Source: Streptomyces panaciradicis (lineage in GTDB: Bacteria; Actinomycetota; Actinomycetes; Streptomycetales; Streptomycetaceae). From it: a DNA stretch of 64,000 nt. The DNA lies in NCBI RefSeq assembly GCF_023516615.1, contig NZ_JAMGBF010000046.1:60554-124553 (forward strand). The letters run 5' to 3'. This document shows, piece by piece, positions 1 through 8,373 of this stretch; within the stretch, counting starts at the first letter, position 1; every line of letters begins with the position of its first letter. The notes under the pieces were generated by a model. That model searched no databases. It was not told the origin of the DNA and was given only the letters and a program-made list of their open reading frames with translations. A program made the position numbers and the translations under genes.

Positions 1-1747
1 CGCTGTCGAAGGTGATCGTGTTGGAGCCGGCCTTGAGCGTCAGGGGCACGCTCACCGTTTCCACCGTCGACCAGTCGCCGGTCGAGGGGAACTTGTGATG
101 CGTCGCGCCGCCGCCGTTCACGGAGACGGCCGCCGAGCGGGCGTCACCGCTGACGTAGGCGATCTTCACCTGGTAGGTGCCCGCCTTGGGGACGACGACG
201 TCGTTGACCGTGAGCTTGCCGCCCAGGTAGAGGTTGCCGACCTTCTTGCCGCCGGAGCAGGCGGAGCAGTCGGCGACGGAGGCGTTGCCGCCGAGCGTGT
301 TGCCGCTCGCCTCGGCCTCGTAGCCGGTGAAGGCGAGGGCGGTGCCGTGCGGGGTGACGGTGAACAGGCGGGAGCCGTGGGCGGGCAGGGCCTCGGTGAC
401 CTTGTCCTTGAAGCTGCCGAGGTTCTCGTGGTTCCACAGGTCCCGTACGGCGGCCTTGCCGGTGAAGCCGAGGGAGGCCCAGGAGGCGGAGACGGCGGCG
501 GGGCTGTCGGCGAGGTTGAACAGGGCGACGGTGTAGCTGCCGTCGGGGTTCTTCGCGGCCCACACCTGCTGCGGGTCGGAGGGGGTGATCGGGCGTGCGG
601 GCGGGGTGCCGCCCTGGTTGAGGGCGATCACCTCCTTGTTGGTGAGCAGCGAGAGGCCGTAGGAGTCGAGGCGGGTGAGGTCGTCGCCGGTGTAGAGGGG
701 GGACTTGGCGATGGCCCACAGGGTGGCGTAGCTCTGGCGCTCGGCCTTGGTCAGGCCGTCCATCGCGCCGTTGCCGACGTCGAGGGAGTCGAGGTCGTTC
801 CAGCCGCCGGGGCCTGCGTGGCGGGTCCAGCCCGGGGCGTCGTCCCAGCGGTCGTCGACGGAGTTCTCCCAGCTGACGAGGGTGTTGCAGTAGCACTCGA
901 CGTCCGTGTCGATGCGCCAGCCGTTGGAGTACTTCTTCCAGTCGGCGGCGTGGCCGATGTCCAGCGACCAGGAGACCTCGAGGTGGATCGGGCGGCCGCT
1001 GGTGGCGATGGCCCGGTGCCAGGCGGCCACGTCGGCAACGTTGTCGTACTGGTCGCCGCTCTTTCCGGAGCCGGGGCCGACGCCGTCGAGCTTGAGGAAG
1101 TCATAACCCCAGCCGGCGATCAACTGGGCCTGGGAGTCTATGTACTTCTGGGTGCAGGGGCGGGAGAAGTCCAGCTTGTAGGAGCTGTCCCAGCCGTTGG
1201 TGGTGCGCAGGTCGCCGTAGACGATGTCGGCGGTGGTGCAGCCGTCGGCGTTCCAGATCGGTGTCCTGCCGTCGTTGTACGCCTCCTTCTCCAGGCCGGC
1301 GGGGAGGTAGATGCCGGCCTTGAGGCCCTTGGCGTGGATGCGGTCGGCGACGGCCTTCATGCCGCTGGGGAACCTCTTGGGGTCGGCCTGCTGACGGCCG
1401 TACCGGTCGTACTCGGGTTTCCAGGTGGTGTCGCGCCACCAGCCGGCGTCGATGTTGACGTACTCGTAGCCGAACTTCTTCAGCTTGGCGGCCAGGGCGT
1501 CGGTCTGCTTGGTGACGTTGGCCTCGGTGAGGTAGCTGTAGTCGCCGTCCGGGTTGAGGCCGGGGTACTTGGACGACTGCATGCTCCAGCTCGACCAGCC
1601 CATGTAGGGCTTGGCGGCGATCGGTGCCGGGTCGGCGCTCGCGGCACGGGCCGCGGGGGCGACGGTGACGGCGCCCGCGGCGAGGGCCAGGACCACCGCG
1701 GTTCTCAGGGCGCGTGCGGGCAGGACGGAGTACGAGGATGACCGCAT
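1..1747 (-). CDS. Secreted GH27 alpha-galactosidase with C-terminal galactose-binding-like domain (3' end off window)
   Basis: Likely hydrolyses terminal alpha-D-galactosides outside the cell. 582 residues are visible; the gene runs off the left edge. The ATG follows GGAGG by 8 nt. A signal peptide (about residues 1-35, ending in AARA) precedes the (beta/alpha)8 catalytic domain, which opens with KPYMGWSSWS. D221 in FLKLDGVG is the expected nucleophile and D282 in WRIDTDVE the expected acid/base. After a beta-sandwich, residues from about 463 (YEAEASGNTLGG) resemble a CBM6/CBM35-type sugar-binding module. It lies 26 bp downstream of the ROK regulator on the same strand, so the two are probably one sugar-responsive operon. 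Substrate (melibiose, galactomannan or other) cannot be told from sequence. Confidence 0.93.
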   Translation of the reverse strand, partial: MRSSSYSVLPARALRTAVVLALAAGAVTVAPAARAASADPAPIAAKPYMGWSSWSMQSSKYPGLNPDGDYSYLTEANVTKQTDALAAKLKKFGYEYVNIDAGWWRDTTWKPEYDRYGRQQADPKRFPSGMKAVADRIHAKGLKAGIYLPAGLEKEAYNDGRTPIWNADGCTTADIVYGDLRTTNGWDSSYKLDFSRPCTQKYIDSQAQLIAGWGYDFLKLDGVGPGSGKSGDQYDNVADVAAWHRAIATSGRPIHLEVSWSLDIGHAADWKKYSNGWRIDTDVECYCNTLVSWENSVDDRWDDAPGWTRHAGPGGWNDLDSLDVGNGAMDGLTKAERQSYATLWAIAKSPLYTGDDLTRLDSYGLSLLTNKEVIALNQGGTPPARPITPSDPQQVWAAKNPDGSYTVALFNLADSPAAVSASWASLGFTGKAAVRDLWNHENLGSFKDKVTEALPAHGSRLFTVTPHGTALAFTGYEAEASGNTLGGNASVADCSACSGGKKVGNLYLGGKLTVNDVVVPKAGTYQVKIAYVSGDARSAAVSVNGGGATHHKFPSTGDWSTVETVSVPLTLKAGSNTITFDS

Positions 1748-1773
1748 GGGTCGTACCTCCAGGGGGAGTCGGT

Positions 1774-2961
1774 TCAGCGGCTCGGGTGCGGGTCGTCGGG
1801 GGTGATGAAGGACTGGATCGCGGTGGCGGCGGCACCGCGGGCCCACTCCTCGAAGGGCAGCGGGCGGGTCTGTACGTCGCACTGGGCGGCGGAGCCGAAG
1901 GCGGCGGCGGTCAGGGTGTCGCGGATCTGCTCGGCGAAGAGGTCGTAGGCGGCCAGGCCCTCGCCGGAGATGATCACGCGTTCGGGGCCGAGGAGGTTGG
2001 CGACGGTGGCGATGCCGCGGCCGATGGCCTCGCCGGCCCGGGCGTACACCTCCCGTACGCCGGGGACACCGCGGTGGGCGAGGGTCACGGCCTCGGCCGC
2101 GTCCCGGACCTCGACGCCGGTGGCCTCGCGGACCTGCCGGACGATCGCCTCCTCCCCCGCGATCGCCTCCACGCAGCCGCGGTTGCCGCAGTGGCAGGGC
2201 GGGCCCGCCGGGTCGACGGTGACATGGCCGATCTCGCCGGCCACGCCGTGGGCGCCGGCGACGACCCGGCCGTGCACGACGAGTCCGCAGCCGATCCCGG
2301 CGCCGACGGTCACCACGGCGAAGTCGGACAGGCCCACACCGGCTCCGAACCACTGCTCGGCGACGGTGAGGGCGCGTACGTCGTTGTCGACGGTGACCGG
2401 CAACCCGACGGTGAGGGAGGCGAGTTCGGCGAGGGGCACGTCACGCCAGTTCAGGAAGGGCGAGTAGCGCACGACGCCTTCGGCGCGGTCGACGTCCCCG
2501 GAGACGGCGACGCCGACGCCGTGGACGCCGACGCCCAACTCGTTCGCCTGGGAGAGGAGTTCGGCCACGACGTCCGCGATCGCCGTGAGGACCGGCTGGG
2601 GGGCGCGGTCGGCGAGCGGCGCGCGGCGGGCGCCGCGGGTGCGGCAGCACAGGTCGGTGAGGACCCCGATGATCTCGTCGCCGGTCACCTTGACCCCGAG
2701 GAACAGGGCCCGTCCGCCGTCGACCCGCACCGGGTTGGCCGGCCGGCCGAGGGCCGGGCGCGCCTCGTCGGCGGCGTCCTCCACCAGGTACCCGGCCTCG
2801 ATGAGGGGCTTGACCGCCTTGGTGACGGCGGCCGGCGACAGCGCCGTGCGCCGGGCCACCTCCAGCCTGGTGAGGGGCCCTTGTGACAGGACCGTGGTGA
2901 AGATCTGCGAGGCGGCCGGCGTGTTCGCCGGGAACGTCTCGACGCGAGGGGTCGGGCGCAT
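1774..2961 (-). CDS. ROK-family sugar-responsive transcriptional regulator
   Basis: Predicted repressor whose ROK (sugar-kinase fold) domain senses a sugar, here probably galactose-related because the next gene is an alpha-galactosidase. A winged HTH lies at about residues 30-60 (LTRLEVARRTALSPAAVTKAV). The ROK core carries the zinc motif CHCGNRGC at 256-263 and GEIGH just before it. The length of 395 aa is normal for the family. An upstream TTG (2997) would extend the frame but lies inside an inverted repeat that looks like the operator, so the ATG at 2961 is preferred; its SD (AAGAAGGGG) is weak and distant. First gene of the apparent two-gene operon. Confidence 0.92.
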   Translation of the reverse strand: MRPTPRVETFPANTPAASQIFTTVLSQGPLTRLEVARRTALSPAAVTKAVKPLIEAGYLVEDAADEARPALGRPANPVRVDGGRALFLGVKVTGDEIIGVLTDLCCRTRGARRAPLADRAPQPVLTAIADVVAELLSQANELGVGVHGVGVAVSGDVDRAEGVVRYSPFLNWRDVPLAELASLTVGLPVTVDNDVRALTVAEQWFGAGVGLSDFAVVTVGAGIGCGLVVHGRVVAGAHGVAGEIGHVTVDPAGPPCHCGNRGCVEAIAGEEAIVRQVREATGVEVRDAAEAVTLAHRGVPGVREVYARAGEAIGRGIATVANLLGPERVIISGEGLAAYDLFAEQIRDTLTAAAFGSAAQCDVQTRPLPFEEWARGAAATAIQSFITPDDPHPSR

Positions 2962-2979
2962 GGCCGGGAACCTATGCCC

Positions 2980-3006
2980 CTTCTTTTCCCTCGTCAATAA
3001 AAGAAG
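2980..3006 (-). promoter_or_regulatory. Candidate ROK operator (8-bp inverted repeat)
   Basis: CTTCTTTT, 11 bp, then AAAAGAAG: a perfect inverted repeat in an AT-rich island immediately upstream of the ROK gene start. Position and symmetry fit an autoregulatory operator also controlling the alpha-galactosidase. Confidence 0.5.
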
Positions 3007-3058
3007 CAGGATTGGTCTGTGAGAGGGCTGTCAGCGCCGGAGGTGGCGAGAGGGGACG

Positions 3059-3143
3059 CCGGTCCGGGGAGGACCGGCAGGGCCCACTGCCCCTCCCGCG
3101 GCGCCGAGTTCGGCGTGTCCGACGAGACGGAGGGGCAGTGGGC
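3059..3143 (-). terminator. Compound terminator region after the M4 protease gene
   Basis: Three stem-loops sit in the 160-bp gap downstream of the protease stop. A 15-bp perfect inverted repeat pairs 3082-3096 with 3129-3143. Its loop holds a nested hairpin, CGCCGA-GT-TCGGCG (3102-3115). A separate 7-bp hairpin, CCGGTCC-GGGGA-GGACCGG, lies at 3059-3077. No U-tract, as is usual in Streptomyces. It would isolate the protease transcript from the ROK operon. Confidence 0.7.
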
Positions 3144-3163
3144 GGGACGCGGGTGGTGCGGCG

Positions 3164-4957
3164 TCAGTGCCGGTCGGCCGGGGTGTTGGCCTCGGTGACG
3201 TTGACGGCGGCCCAGGACTGGTCCACCGTCCGGTACTCGACGCTGTTCGCGCCGTACAGGTCCTGCGCCGCCTTCAGCGTCGCGACGCGCGCGTCGTGGA
3301 AGTCGGTCGTGGAGACCATGTAGCGGGTCAGGGCGCGGTAGTAGATCGCCGTGGCCTTGGTGCGGCCGATGCCCTTGACCGTGGAGCCGTCGAAGGTCGG
3401 CGAGTCGTACTTGACGCCGCCGATCGTCTTCTGGCCGCTGCCCTCGGCGAGCAGGTAGTACGCGTGCGAGGAGACGCCGGAACCGGCGTGCACCTCGGCG
3501 TCGTACACCTCGGGCGCCCAGTAGTCGATGGTTCCCTCGAGCTTGTCCAGCGACGGGTGGTCGAGGCGGCGCAGGAACTTCTGCGCCAGGCCCATCTTCT
3601 CGCCGATGAGGTAATCCGGCTTGTCGGTCGCGTTGTTGGTGGCGAACTCGACGTTGGAGGCGAAGATGTCGGCCAGGGACTCGTTGAGCGAGCCGGGCTC
3701 GCCGTACTGGTTGCCCTGGTCGTCCACCCGCGTCGGCTCCAGCTTGGCGGTGGCGTCCACCACGCCGTGGGTCAGCTCGTGGCCGGTGACGTCCAGGGCG
3801 ACCAGCGGCTTCTTGAACATGTCGCCGTCGCCGTCGCCGTAGAGCATGCAACCGCAGTCGGAGTCCCAGAAGGCGTTGGCGATCTTCTTGCCCCAGTGCA
3901 CCATCGCCTTGGCGGGCTTGCTGTTGTTGGCGATGCCCTTGCGCCCGAAGGTCTTCTTGTAGAAGTCCAGGGTCTTGGTGATGCCGTACTGGGCGTCGGC
4001 CGCCGCGCTGTTGCGGCTGGTGGTGGCGCCGTTGCCGAAGACGTCGTTCTTGGTGGTGATCTTCGTGCCGCGGCCGAAGCTCTCCGTGTAGCTGCCCTTG
4101 GCGTCCCGGGTCTCGCTGCCGTAGCGGGTGGGGTCCTTCAGCTGGAAGGTGGTGCGGGCCGTCTGCGTCGTCTTCAGCGGGACCTTGCCGACGAAGAGGG
4201 ACTTGCCCGTGCCGTTGGCCGTCACCGGGTAGCGGGTGGCGGCGGCGGCCGATCCCGCGAGGAGCCCGGCGCTCTGCGCGCCGGCGCCGGTGACGGGCGC
4301 CGAGGTCTCGCCGCGCTCGCGCAGGGTGTCGAGCAGCTTCGGCGAGAGGAACTCGTCGTTGTCGGGCAGGTTGCTGCGTACCTTGCCGCTGACGGCGTCG
4401 ACGACGACCGTGCGGGAGCCGGCGCCCTGCGTGGTGGTGCTGTCGCTCACGGACACCCGGTAGGCGAGCGCGGAGGCTCCGTCGCGGGCGTCGACGACGA
4501 GTTCGGCCGGGCCGGCGTCGCCCTTGGCGACCGATGCCGCCTTCTGCTCCGCCTCGGCGGCGGAGAGCTTGGCGCCGGAGGCCGGGGCGGCCTTCACGGC
4601 GTGGTCGGCGGCCCGGGTCACGCCCGCGTACGAGAGCTGCCGGGTGAGGTGGACGACGAGGTCGCCACCGAGGACCGGCAGGCCCTGGTGCGTCCGGGTG
4701 AACCGGACGTGCCGCGCTCCCTCGGGGTCGATCATGACGTCCTGGGCCTCAAGGCCGTCCCCCTGGGAGACGCCCGTGGCGGAGGCGTGGGCGAAGGCGG
4801 CGGACTCGGCGGCCTTCACGACGGCGGAGGCCGAGGCGTCGGCGGCGGTCGCGTGGGTCCCCGTGTCCGGGCCCGCGAAGGCGGTGCCCGCAAGGCCGGT
4901 GGCGGCCGTCGTCACGGCGACGGCGACCGCCACGCTGCGTATGTGCGGTCTGCGCAC
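3164..4957 (-). CDS. Secreted M4 (thermolysin-like) neutral zinc metalloprotease
   Basis: Extracellular endopeptidase of 597 aa. A signal peptide ends near AFA-GPD (residue ~28). An FTP/PepSY propeptide follows to about residue 210, then the catalytic domain. Zinc ligands H393 and H397 with catalytic E394 form HELTH; E426 in NESLAD is the third ligand; H498 in SGVSSHAY is the expected proton donor. DGDGD next to the active-site helix resembles the family's metal-binding region. GTG at 4957 is chosen because GAGGAAGGAAA lies just upstream and the signal peptide starts correctly; an upstream TTG at 4999 is less likely. It faces away from the serine hydrolase gene at 5214 across a shared promoter region. 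Confidence 0.95.
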   Translation of the reverse strand: MRRPHIRSVAVAVAVTTAATGLAGTAFAGPDTGTHATAADASASAVVKAAESAAFAHASATGVSQGDGLEAQDVMIDPEGARHVRFTRTHQGLPVLGGDLVVHLTRQLSYAGVTRAADHAVKAAPASGAKLSAAEAEQKAASVAKGDAGPAELVVDARDGASALAYRVSVSDSTTTQGAGSRTVVVDAVSGKVRSNLPDNDEFLSPKLLDTLRERGETSAPVTGAGAQSAGLLAGSAAAATRYPVTANGTGKSLFVGKVPLKTTQTARTTFQLKDPTRYGSETRDAKGSYTESFGRGTKITTKNDVFGNGATTSRNSAAADAQYGITKTLDFYKKTFGRKGIANNSKPAKAMVHWGKKIANAFWDSDCGCMLYGDGDGDMFKKPLVALDVTGHELTHGVVDATAKLEPTRVDDQGNQYGEPGSLNESLADIFASNVEFATNNATDKPDYLIGEKMGLAQKFLRRLDHPSLDKLEGTIDYWAPEVYDAEVHAGSGVSSHAYYLLAEGSGQKTIGGVKYDSPTFDGSTVKGIGRTKATAIYYRALTRYMVSTTDFHDARVATLKAAQDLYGANSVEYRTVDQSWAAVNVTEANTPADRH

Positions 4958-5137
4958 TGGTGAGGGTTTCCTTCCTCGCAGAGCGACTGGGATCACCAAC
5001 CGCCCTGAGGGATGGCGCCGTTGGGCGCCATGGGGCTGGTCGGGCCCTGGAACGGAACCCTTTCGGATGAGTCATGCACATGTAAAGCCCAAATGATCGC
5101 TTTCCATGCGATAGAGGGCAATACTTTGCAAATCCAC

Positions 5138-5158
5138 ACCGCTCGGTGATCGAGCGGT
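5138..5158. promoter_or_regulatory. Inverted repeat in divergent promoter region
   Basis: ACCGCTCG-GTGAT-CGAGCGGT, a perfect 8-bp inverted repeat, lies between the divergent protease (start 4957) and serine hydrolase (start 5214). The 256-bp gap also has an unusually AT-rich stretch (about 5085-5137) with TTGCAAA-like and TTTACAT-like boxes that could serve the protease promoter. The binding protein is unknown. Confidence 0.4.
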
Positions 5159-5213
5159 CACCAACTGTGTGTCGTCTGTAGAGATGTGACGAGACGGAAG
5201 CAGGTTGCCTCCA

Positions 5214-6416
5214 GTGAATGTGACTCATCTCGCAACAAGGGGAACGGCCCTGGGCGCGGCCGCGCTCTTCCTCCTCGCCGGAACCGCGCACGCCGCACCG
5301 GCGGCCCGGCTCCCCAAGCCGGATCTCGCGGGCGTCGACAGCGTGTTGCGCACCGCGCTGCGCCAGGGCGCGCCCGGGGCGATCGCCCGCGTCGACGACA
5401 ACGGCACGGTCAGCACGACCGCCTTCGGCGTCGCAGACCGCGGCACCGGACGGGCCATCTCGAACGCCGACCGGTTCCGCATCGGCAGCGTCACCAAGGT
5501 CTTCTCGGCGGTGGTCCTGATGCAGCTCGCCGACGAGGGGAAGCTGAACCTGGACGCGTCGGTCGACCGCTACCTGCCCGGCCTGCTGCCCGACAGCCGG
5601 ATCACGGTGCGTCAGGTGCTGGGCCACCGCAGCGGCCTGTACGACTACACGAACGACATGTTCGCGAAGTCGGTCTCCGGCTTCGAGTCGGTCCGCTCCA
5701 AGGTCTTCACCTACCGCCAGCTCGTGGACCGCTCCCTGCGGCACGCCCCCACCAACGCCCCCGGCGCCGCGTACGCGTACTCCAACACCAACTTCGTGGT
5801 CGCCGGGATGCTCATCGAGAAGCTCACCGGTCACTCCGTCGGCACCGAGTACACGAACCGCATCATCGAGCCGCTGAAGCTGCGCGACACGTTCTACGTG
5901 CATCCGGACAAGACCATCCCGGGCCGTTACGCCCGCGGCTATCTCACCCCGGACTCGGCGGGCGCCCCGCTGGTGGACGCGACGCAGCAGACGGTGTCCT
6001 GGGCGCAGAGCGCCGGCGCGCTCATCTCCAGCACACGGGACCTGGACACCTTCCTGTCGGCCCTGCTGGGCGGCCGGCTGATGTCGGCCACGCGGCTCGG
6101 GCAGATGGAGCGCATGATCCCGGTGAACAGCACGCAGGCCTACGGACTCGGGCTGCGGCGCCGCGACCTGTCGTGCGGGGTCTCGGTGTACGGCCACACG
6201 GGCGCCGTCCAGGGCTACTACACGTACGCCTTCGCGACGAAGGACGGCCGCCGCAGCCTCACCGCACTCGCCAACACGTCCAACAACGGCGCCGTCCTCA
6301 ACACCATGCTGGGCACGCTGGAGTCGGCGTTCTGCGGTAAGCCGGCGAAGGTCCGGCGCGGCTCCGCCGCCGTGGAACGCCAGGGGGACATGGCCCCCGA
6401 GGCCGCGCGGGACTGA
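5214..6416 (+). CDS. Secreted serine hydrolase, beta-lactamase/D-Ala-D-Ala carboxypeptidase family
   Basis: Exported penicillin-binding-fold hydrolase of 400 aa, similar to Streptomyces R61-type DD-carboxypeptidases. The signal peptide ends near AHA-AP. The three catalytic motifs are present: S92-V-T-K95, Y189-S-N191 and H328-T-G330. The length fits a single-domain enzyme. GTG at 5214 is chosen (GGAAGCAGG 9 nt upstream); TTG at 5205 is the alternative. It is followed by a hairpin. True substrate (peptidoglycan stem peptide, ester or D-peptide) is not determinable. Confidence 0.9.
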   Translation: MNVTHLATRGTALGAAALFLLAGTAHAAPAARLPKPDLAGVDSVLRTALRQGAPGAIARVDDNGTVSTTAFGVADRGTGRAISNADRFRIGSVTKVFSAVVLMQLADEGKLNLDASVDRYLPGLLPDSRITVRQVLGHRSGLYDYTNDMFAKSVSGFESVRSKVFTYRQLVDRSLRHAPTNAPGAAYAYSNTNFVVAGMLIEKLTGHSVGTEYTNRIIEPLKLRDTFYVHPDKTIPGRYARGYLTPDSAGAPLVDATQQTVSWAQSAGALISSTRDLDTFLSALLGGRLMSATRLGQMERMIPVNSTQAYGLGLRRRDLSCGVSVYGHTGAVQGYYTYAFATKDGRRSLTALANTSNNGAVLNTMLGTLESAFCGKPAKVRRGSAAVERQGDMAPEAARD

Positions 6417-6430
6417 CCTCGGTCCTCCCC

Positions 6431-6455
6431 GGTCCGGTGCGGTCGCCGCCGGACC
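6431..6455 (+). terminator. Probable terminator after serine hydrolase
   Basis: GGTCCGG and CCGGACC pair across an 11-nt loop 14 bp after the stop codon. GC-rich stem without U-tract. Confidence 0.5.
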
Positions 6456-6457
6456 GG

Positions 6458-6512
6458 GGGCGGCGGGTGGCGGGCCGGGGGCGACGGGTGGTGGGCGGCG
6501 GGTGGCGGGCCG
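6458..6512. repeat. 20-bp direct repeat, two copies
   Basis: GGGCGGCGGGTGGCGGGCCG occurs at 6458-6477 and again at 6493-6512, separated by related G-rich sequence just ahead of the peptidase gene at 6532. It looks like a local slippage or duplication product, and the tract has G-quadruplex-like G runs. Confidence 0.7.
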
Positions 6513-6531
6513 TGGGCGGACACTGGTACCC

Positions 6532-7524
6532 GTGACGCGCATCTCCCGTCGCGCCGCGCTGCTGGGCGCGGCCGGCTGCGTGTGCGGGGCGGCAGGCTGC
6601 ACCGAGCGGTCGCCCCGGGCCGCCGCGCGCCCGCGGGGGACCACCCGGACGGGGCCCGCCTCGCCGTCGCCGCGTCCGTCGCACGGCGGCGAACTGCCGC
6701 GCACGACACCGTGGCGTCCGAGTGCGGCCGAGGTCACCCCCGCCGCGAAGCTGCGCGCCGTCCAACTCGTCGAGGCGCTCGGCGCGTGGCGCCCGGGGGA
6801 ATCCGGCACCGCCGCGGCCAGGTCACGGGTGAGTGCCCTGCACCTCGGCCCCGCTCTGGCAGACCAGGCGGGCCCCCTGCTGCCGACGGCGGACGCGGCC
6901 GCCGTGCAGGTGATCGACGCCCAGTACGGCGGCATCCTCGCCGACTCCGCGAGCGTCCTGGTGGTGTGCCGCCAGTGGACCCGCACCGGGGACCGGGTGA
7001 GCGCCGTCGGGACGACCGTGGACGTACGGCTGGTCCGCACGGCCTCCGGCTGGACGGTCACCGCCCTGCACCCGGCCCACCCCGGAGCGGCCGAGCCGCG
7101 ACCGCCGTCCCGGGTCCGCCAGATCCTGTCCGACCCGCACATCGAACTGCCGCCCGCCGCTCGGGCGGACCTGCTCGCCGGGCGGGTCCACGACAGCGTC
7201 CTCGCCGCGATGCTGCGGCTGGCGGGCACCTACCGGATGTCCGTCAGCGTGGTGCGCTCCGGCCATCCCCTCGATGTCTTCGGCACCCGACGCCCCAGTG
7301 ACCATCCGCGCGGTCGGGCGTTCGACGTGTGGCGGATCGACGGCCATCCGGTGGTCGACCCGGGCACCTCCCGCGCGCTGGTCGAACGCTTCATGCGGGA
7401 CGCGGCATCCGCCGGCTCCTACAACGTCGGAGGCCCGCTGCGGCCGTCCGGCGGCGCCACCGCGAACCAGTTCTTCAGCGACGCCACCCACCACGACCAC
7501 GTCCACATCGGTTTCCGCGCCTGA
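6532..7524 (+). CDS. Exported M15/VanY-like zinc peptidase (putative Tat lipoprotein)
   Basis: 330 aa. The N-terminus has twin arginines (ISRRAALLGAAGC) and two candidate lipobox cysteines (C16, C23), so membrane anchoring after Tat export is likely. A spacer domain (about 70-200) has no clear family. The C-terminus has the hedgehog/DD-peptidase zinc fold: SDHPRGRAFD (H258, D265) and HHDHVHIGF (H323 or H325). The predicted role is cleavage of peptidoglycan peptides or a related cell-wall task. GTG at 6532 is chosen because the twin-arginine motif follows directly. Its nearness to a DD-carboxypeptidase-like gene supports a wall-related theme but not proof of function. Confidence 0.8.
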   Translation: MTRISRRAALLGAAGCVCGAAGCTERSPRAAARPRGTTRTGPASPSPRPSHGGELPRTTPWRPSAAEVTPAAKLRAVQLVEALGAWRPGESGTAAARSRVSALHLGPALADQAGPLLPTADAAAVQVIDAQYGGILADSASVLVVCRQWTRTGDRVSAVGTTVDVRLVRTASGWTVTALHPAHPGAAEPRPPSRVRQILSDPHIELPPAARADLLAGRVHDSVLAAMLRLAGTYRMSVSVVRSGHPLDVFGTRRPSDHPRGRAFDVWRIDGHPVVDPGTSRALVERFMRDAASAGSYNVGGPLRPSGGATANQFFSDATHHDHVHIGFRA

Positions 7525-7583
7525 AGCACGCACTCCGCTCCGCGATCTTGGCGGAACGAACCCCTCCGGGACAGGATGCCCGC

Positions 7584-8261
7584 ATGAAGGGTTCCCTCTT
7601 TTCCAGCGAGCACATGGTGCAGCCGGCCACCGCGCCCGGCATGACCGTCGAGAACGCCAAGTGCATCAAGTACGCGGTCAACGGCGAGATGCTCGCCCGC
7701 CAGGGCGCGATGATCGCCTATCGCGGCAACCTGCAGTTCGAACGCAAGGGCCAGGGCGTCGGCGGCATGCTCAAGCGGGCGATGACCGGTGAGGGGCTGC
7801 CCCTCATGGCGGTGCGCGGGCAGGGCGAGGCCTGGTTCGCGCACGAGGCGCAGAACTGCTTCATCGTGGACGTCGACCCCGGTGACGAGTTCACGGTCAA
7901 CGGCCGCAACGTCCTGTGCTTCGACGCCTCGCTGTCGTACCGGATCTCCACCGTGAAGGGCGCGGGCATCGCCGGCGGCGGACTGTTCAACAGCGTCTTC
8001 ACCGGGCAGGGCAGGCTCGGCCTGATCTGCGAGGGGAACCCGCTGGTCATCCCGGTCTCGCAGCAGTACCCGGTGTTCGTCGACACCGACGCGGTCGTGG
8101 GCTGGACGGCCGGTCTGCAGACCTCGCTGCACCGTTCGCAGTCCATAGGCTCGATGCTGCGCGGCGGCTCGGGCGAGGCGGTGCAGCTGATGCTGCAGGG
8201 CGAGGGGTGTGTGGTCGTGCGGCCCAGCGAGGCGACCCCGCAGAAGCCGCAGCAGCACTGA
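7584..8261 (+). CDS. AIM24/DUF124 family protein
   Basis: 225 aa. Beta-rich AIM24 (DUF124) family recognisable from GEMLARQGAMIAYRGN near the start and GEGCVVVRPSE near the end. Bacterial members have no established biochemical role and are often annotated as stress or TerD-linked proteins. No signal peptide or membrane span, so probably cytosolic. Start ATG has only a weak SD (ACAGGA). It is followed by a strong hairpin, so it is probably transcribed alone. Confidence 0.88.
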   Translation: MKGSLFSSEHMVQPATAPGMTVENAKCIKYAVNGEMLARQGAMIAYRGNLQFERKGQGVGGMLKRAMTGEGLPLMAVRGQGEAWFAHEAQNCFIVDVDPGDEFTVNGRNVLCFDASLSYRISTVKGAGIAGGGLFNSVFTGQGRLGLICEGNPLVIPVSQQYPVFVDTDAVVGWTAGLQTSLHRSQSIGSMLRGGSGEAVQLMLQGEGCVVVRPSEATPQKPQQH

Positions 8262-8334
8262 CGCCCCGTCGGGTGATCTACGCCTCACAGGCAACCTCGC
8301 CGACGCGCGCGACGTCTTGACCGACATCAGGTGA

Positions 8335-8359
8335 TGCCCTGGCCCCTTGGGCCAGGGCA
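8335..8359 (+). terminator. Strong rho-independent-like terminator
   Basis: An 11-bp perfect stem (TGCCCTGGCCC with its complement) and a 3-nt loop, followed by CTTCTTCG. It closes the AIM24 transcript and separates it from the palindromes upstream of the TPR gene. Confidence 0.8.
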
Positions 8360-8373
8360 CTTCTTCGACGCTC

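Noticed and set aside
2961..2997. TTG at 2997 as ROK start
   Set aside because: It lies inside the operator-like inverted repeat, and the ATG at 2961 gives the usual ROK N-terminus.
6526..6531. GTACCC (GGGTAC on minus strand) as a sigma-B-type -10
   Set aside because: No minus-strand gene follows in the right place.
4749..7229. 826-codon minus-strand frame over the serine hydrolase and peptidase genes
   Set aside because: Lacks any family signature and opposes two well-supported genes.
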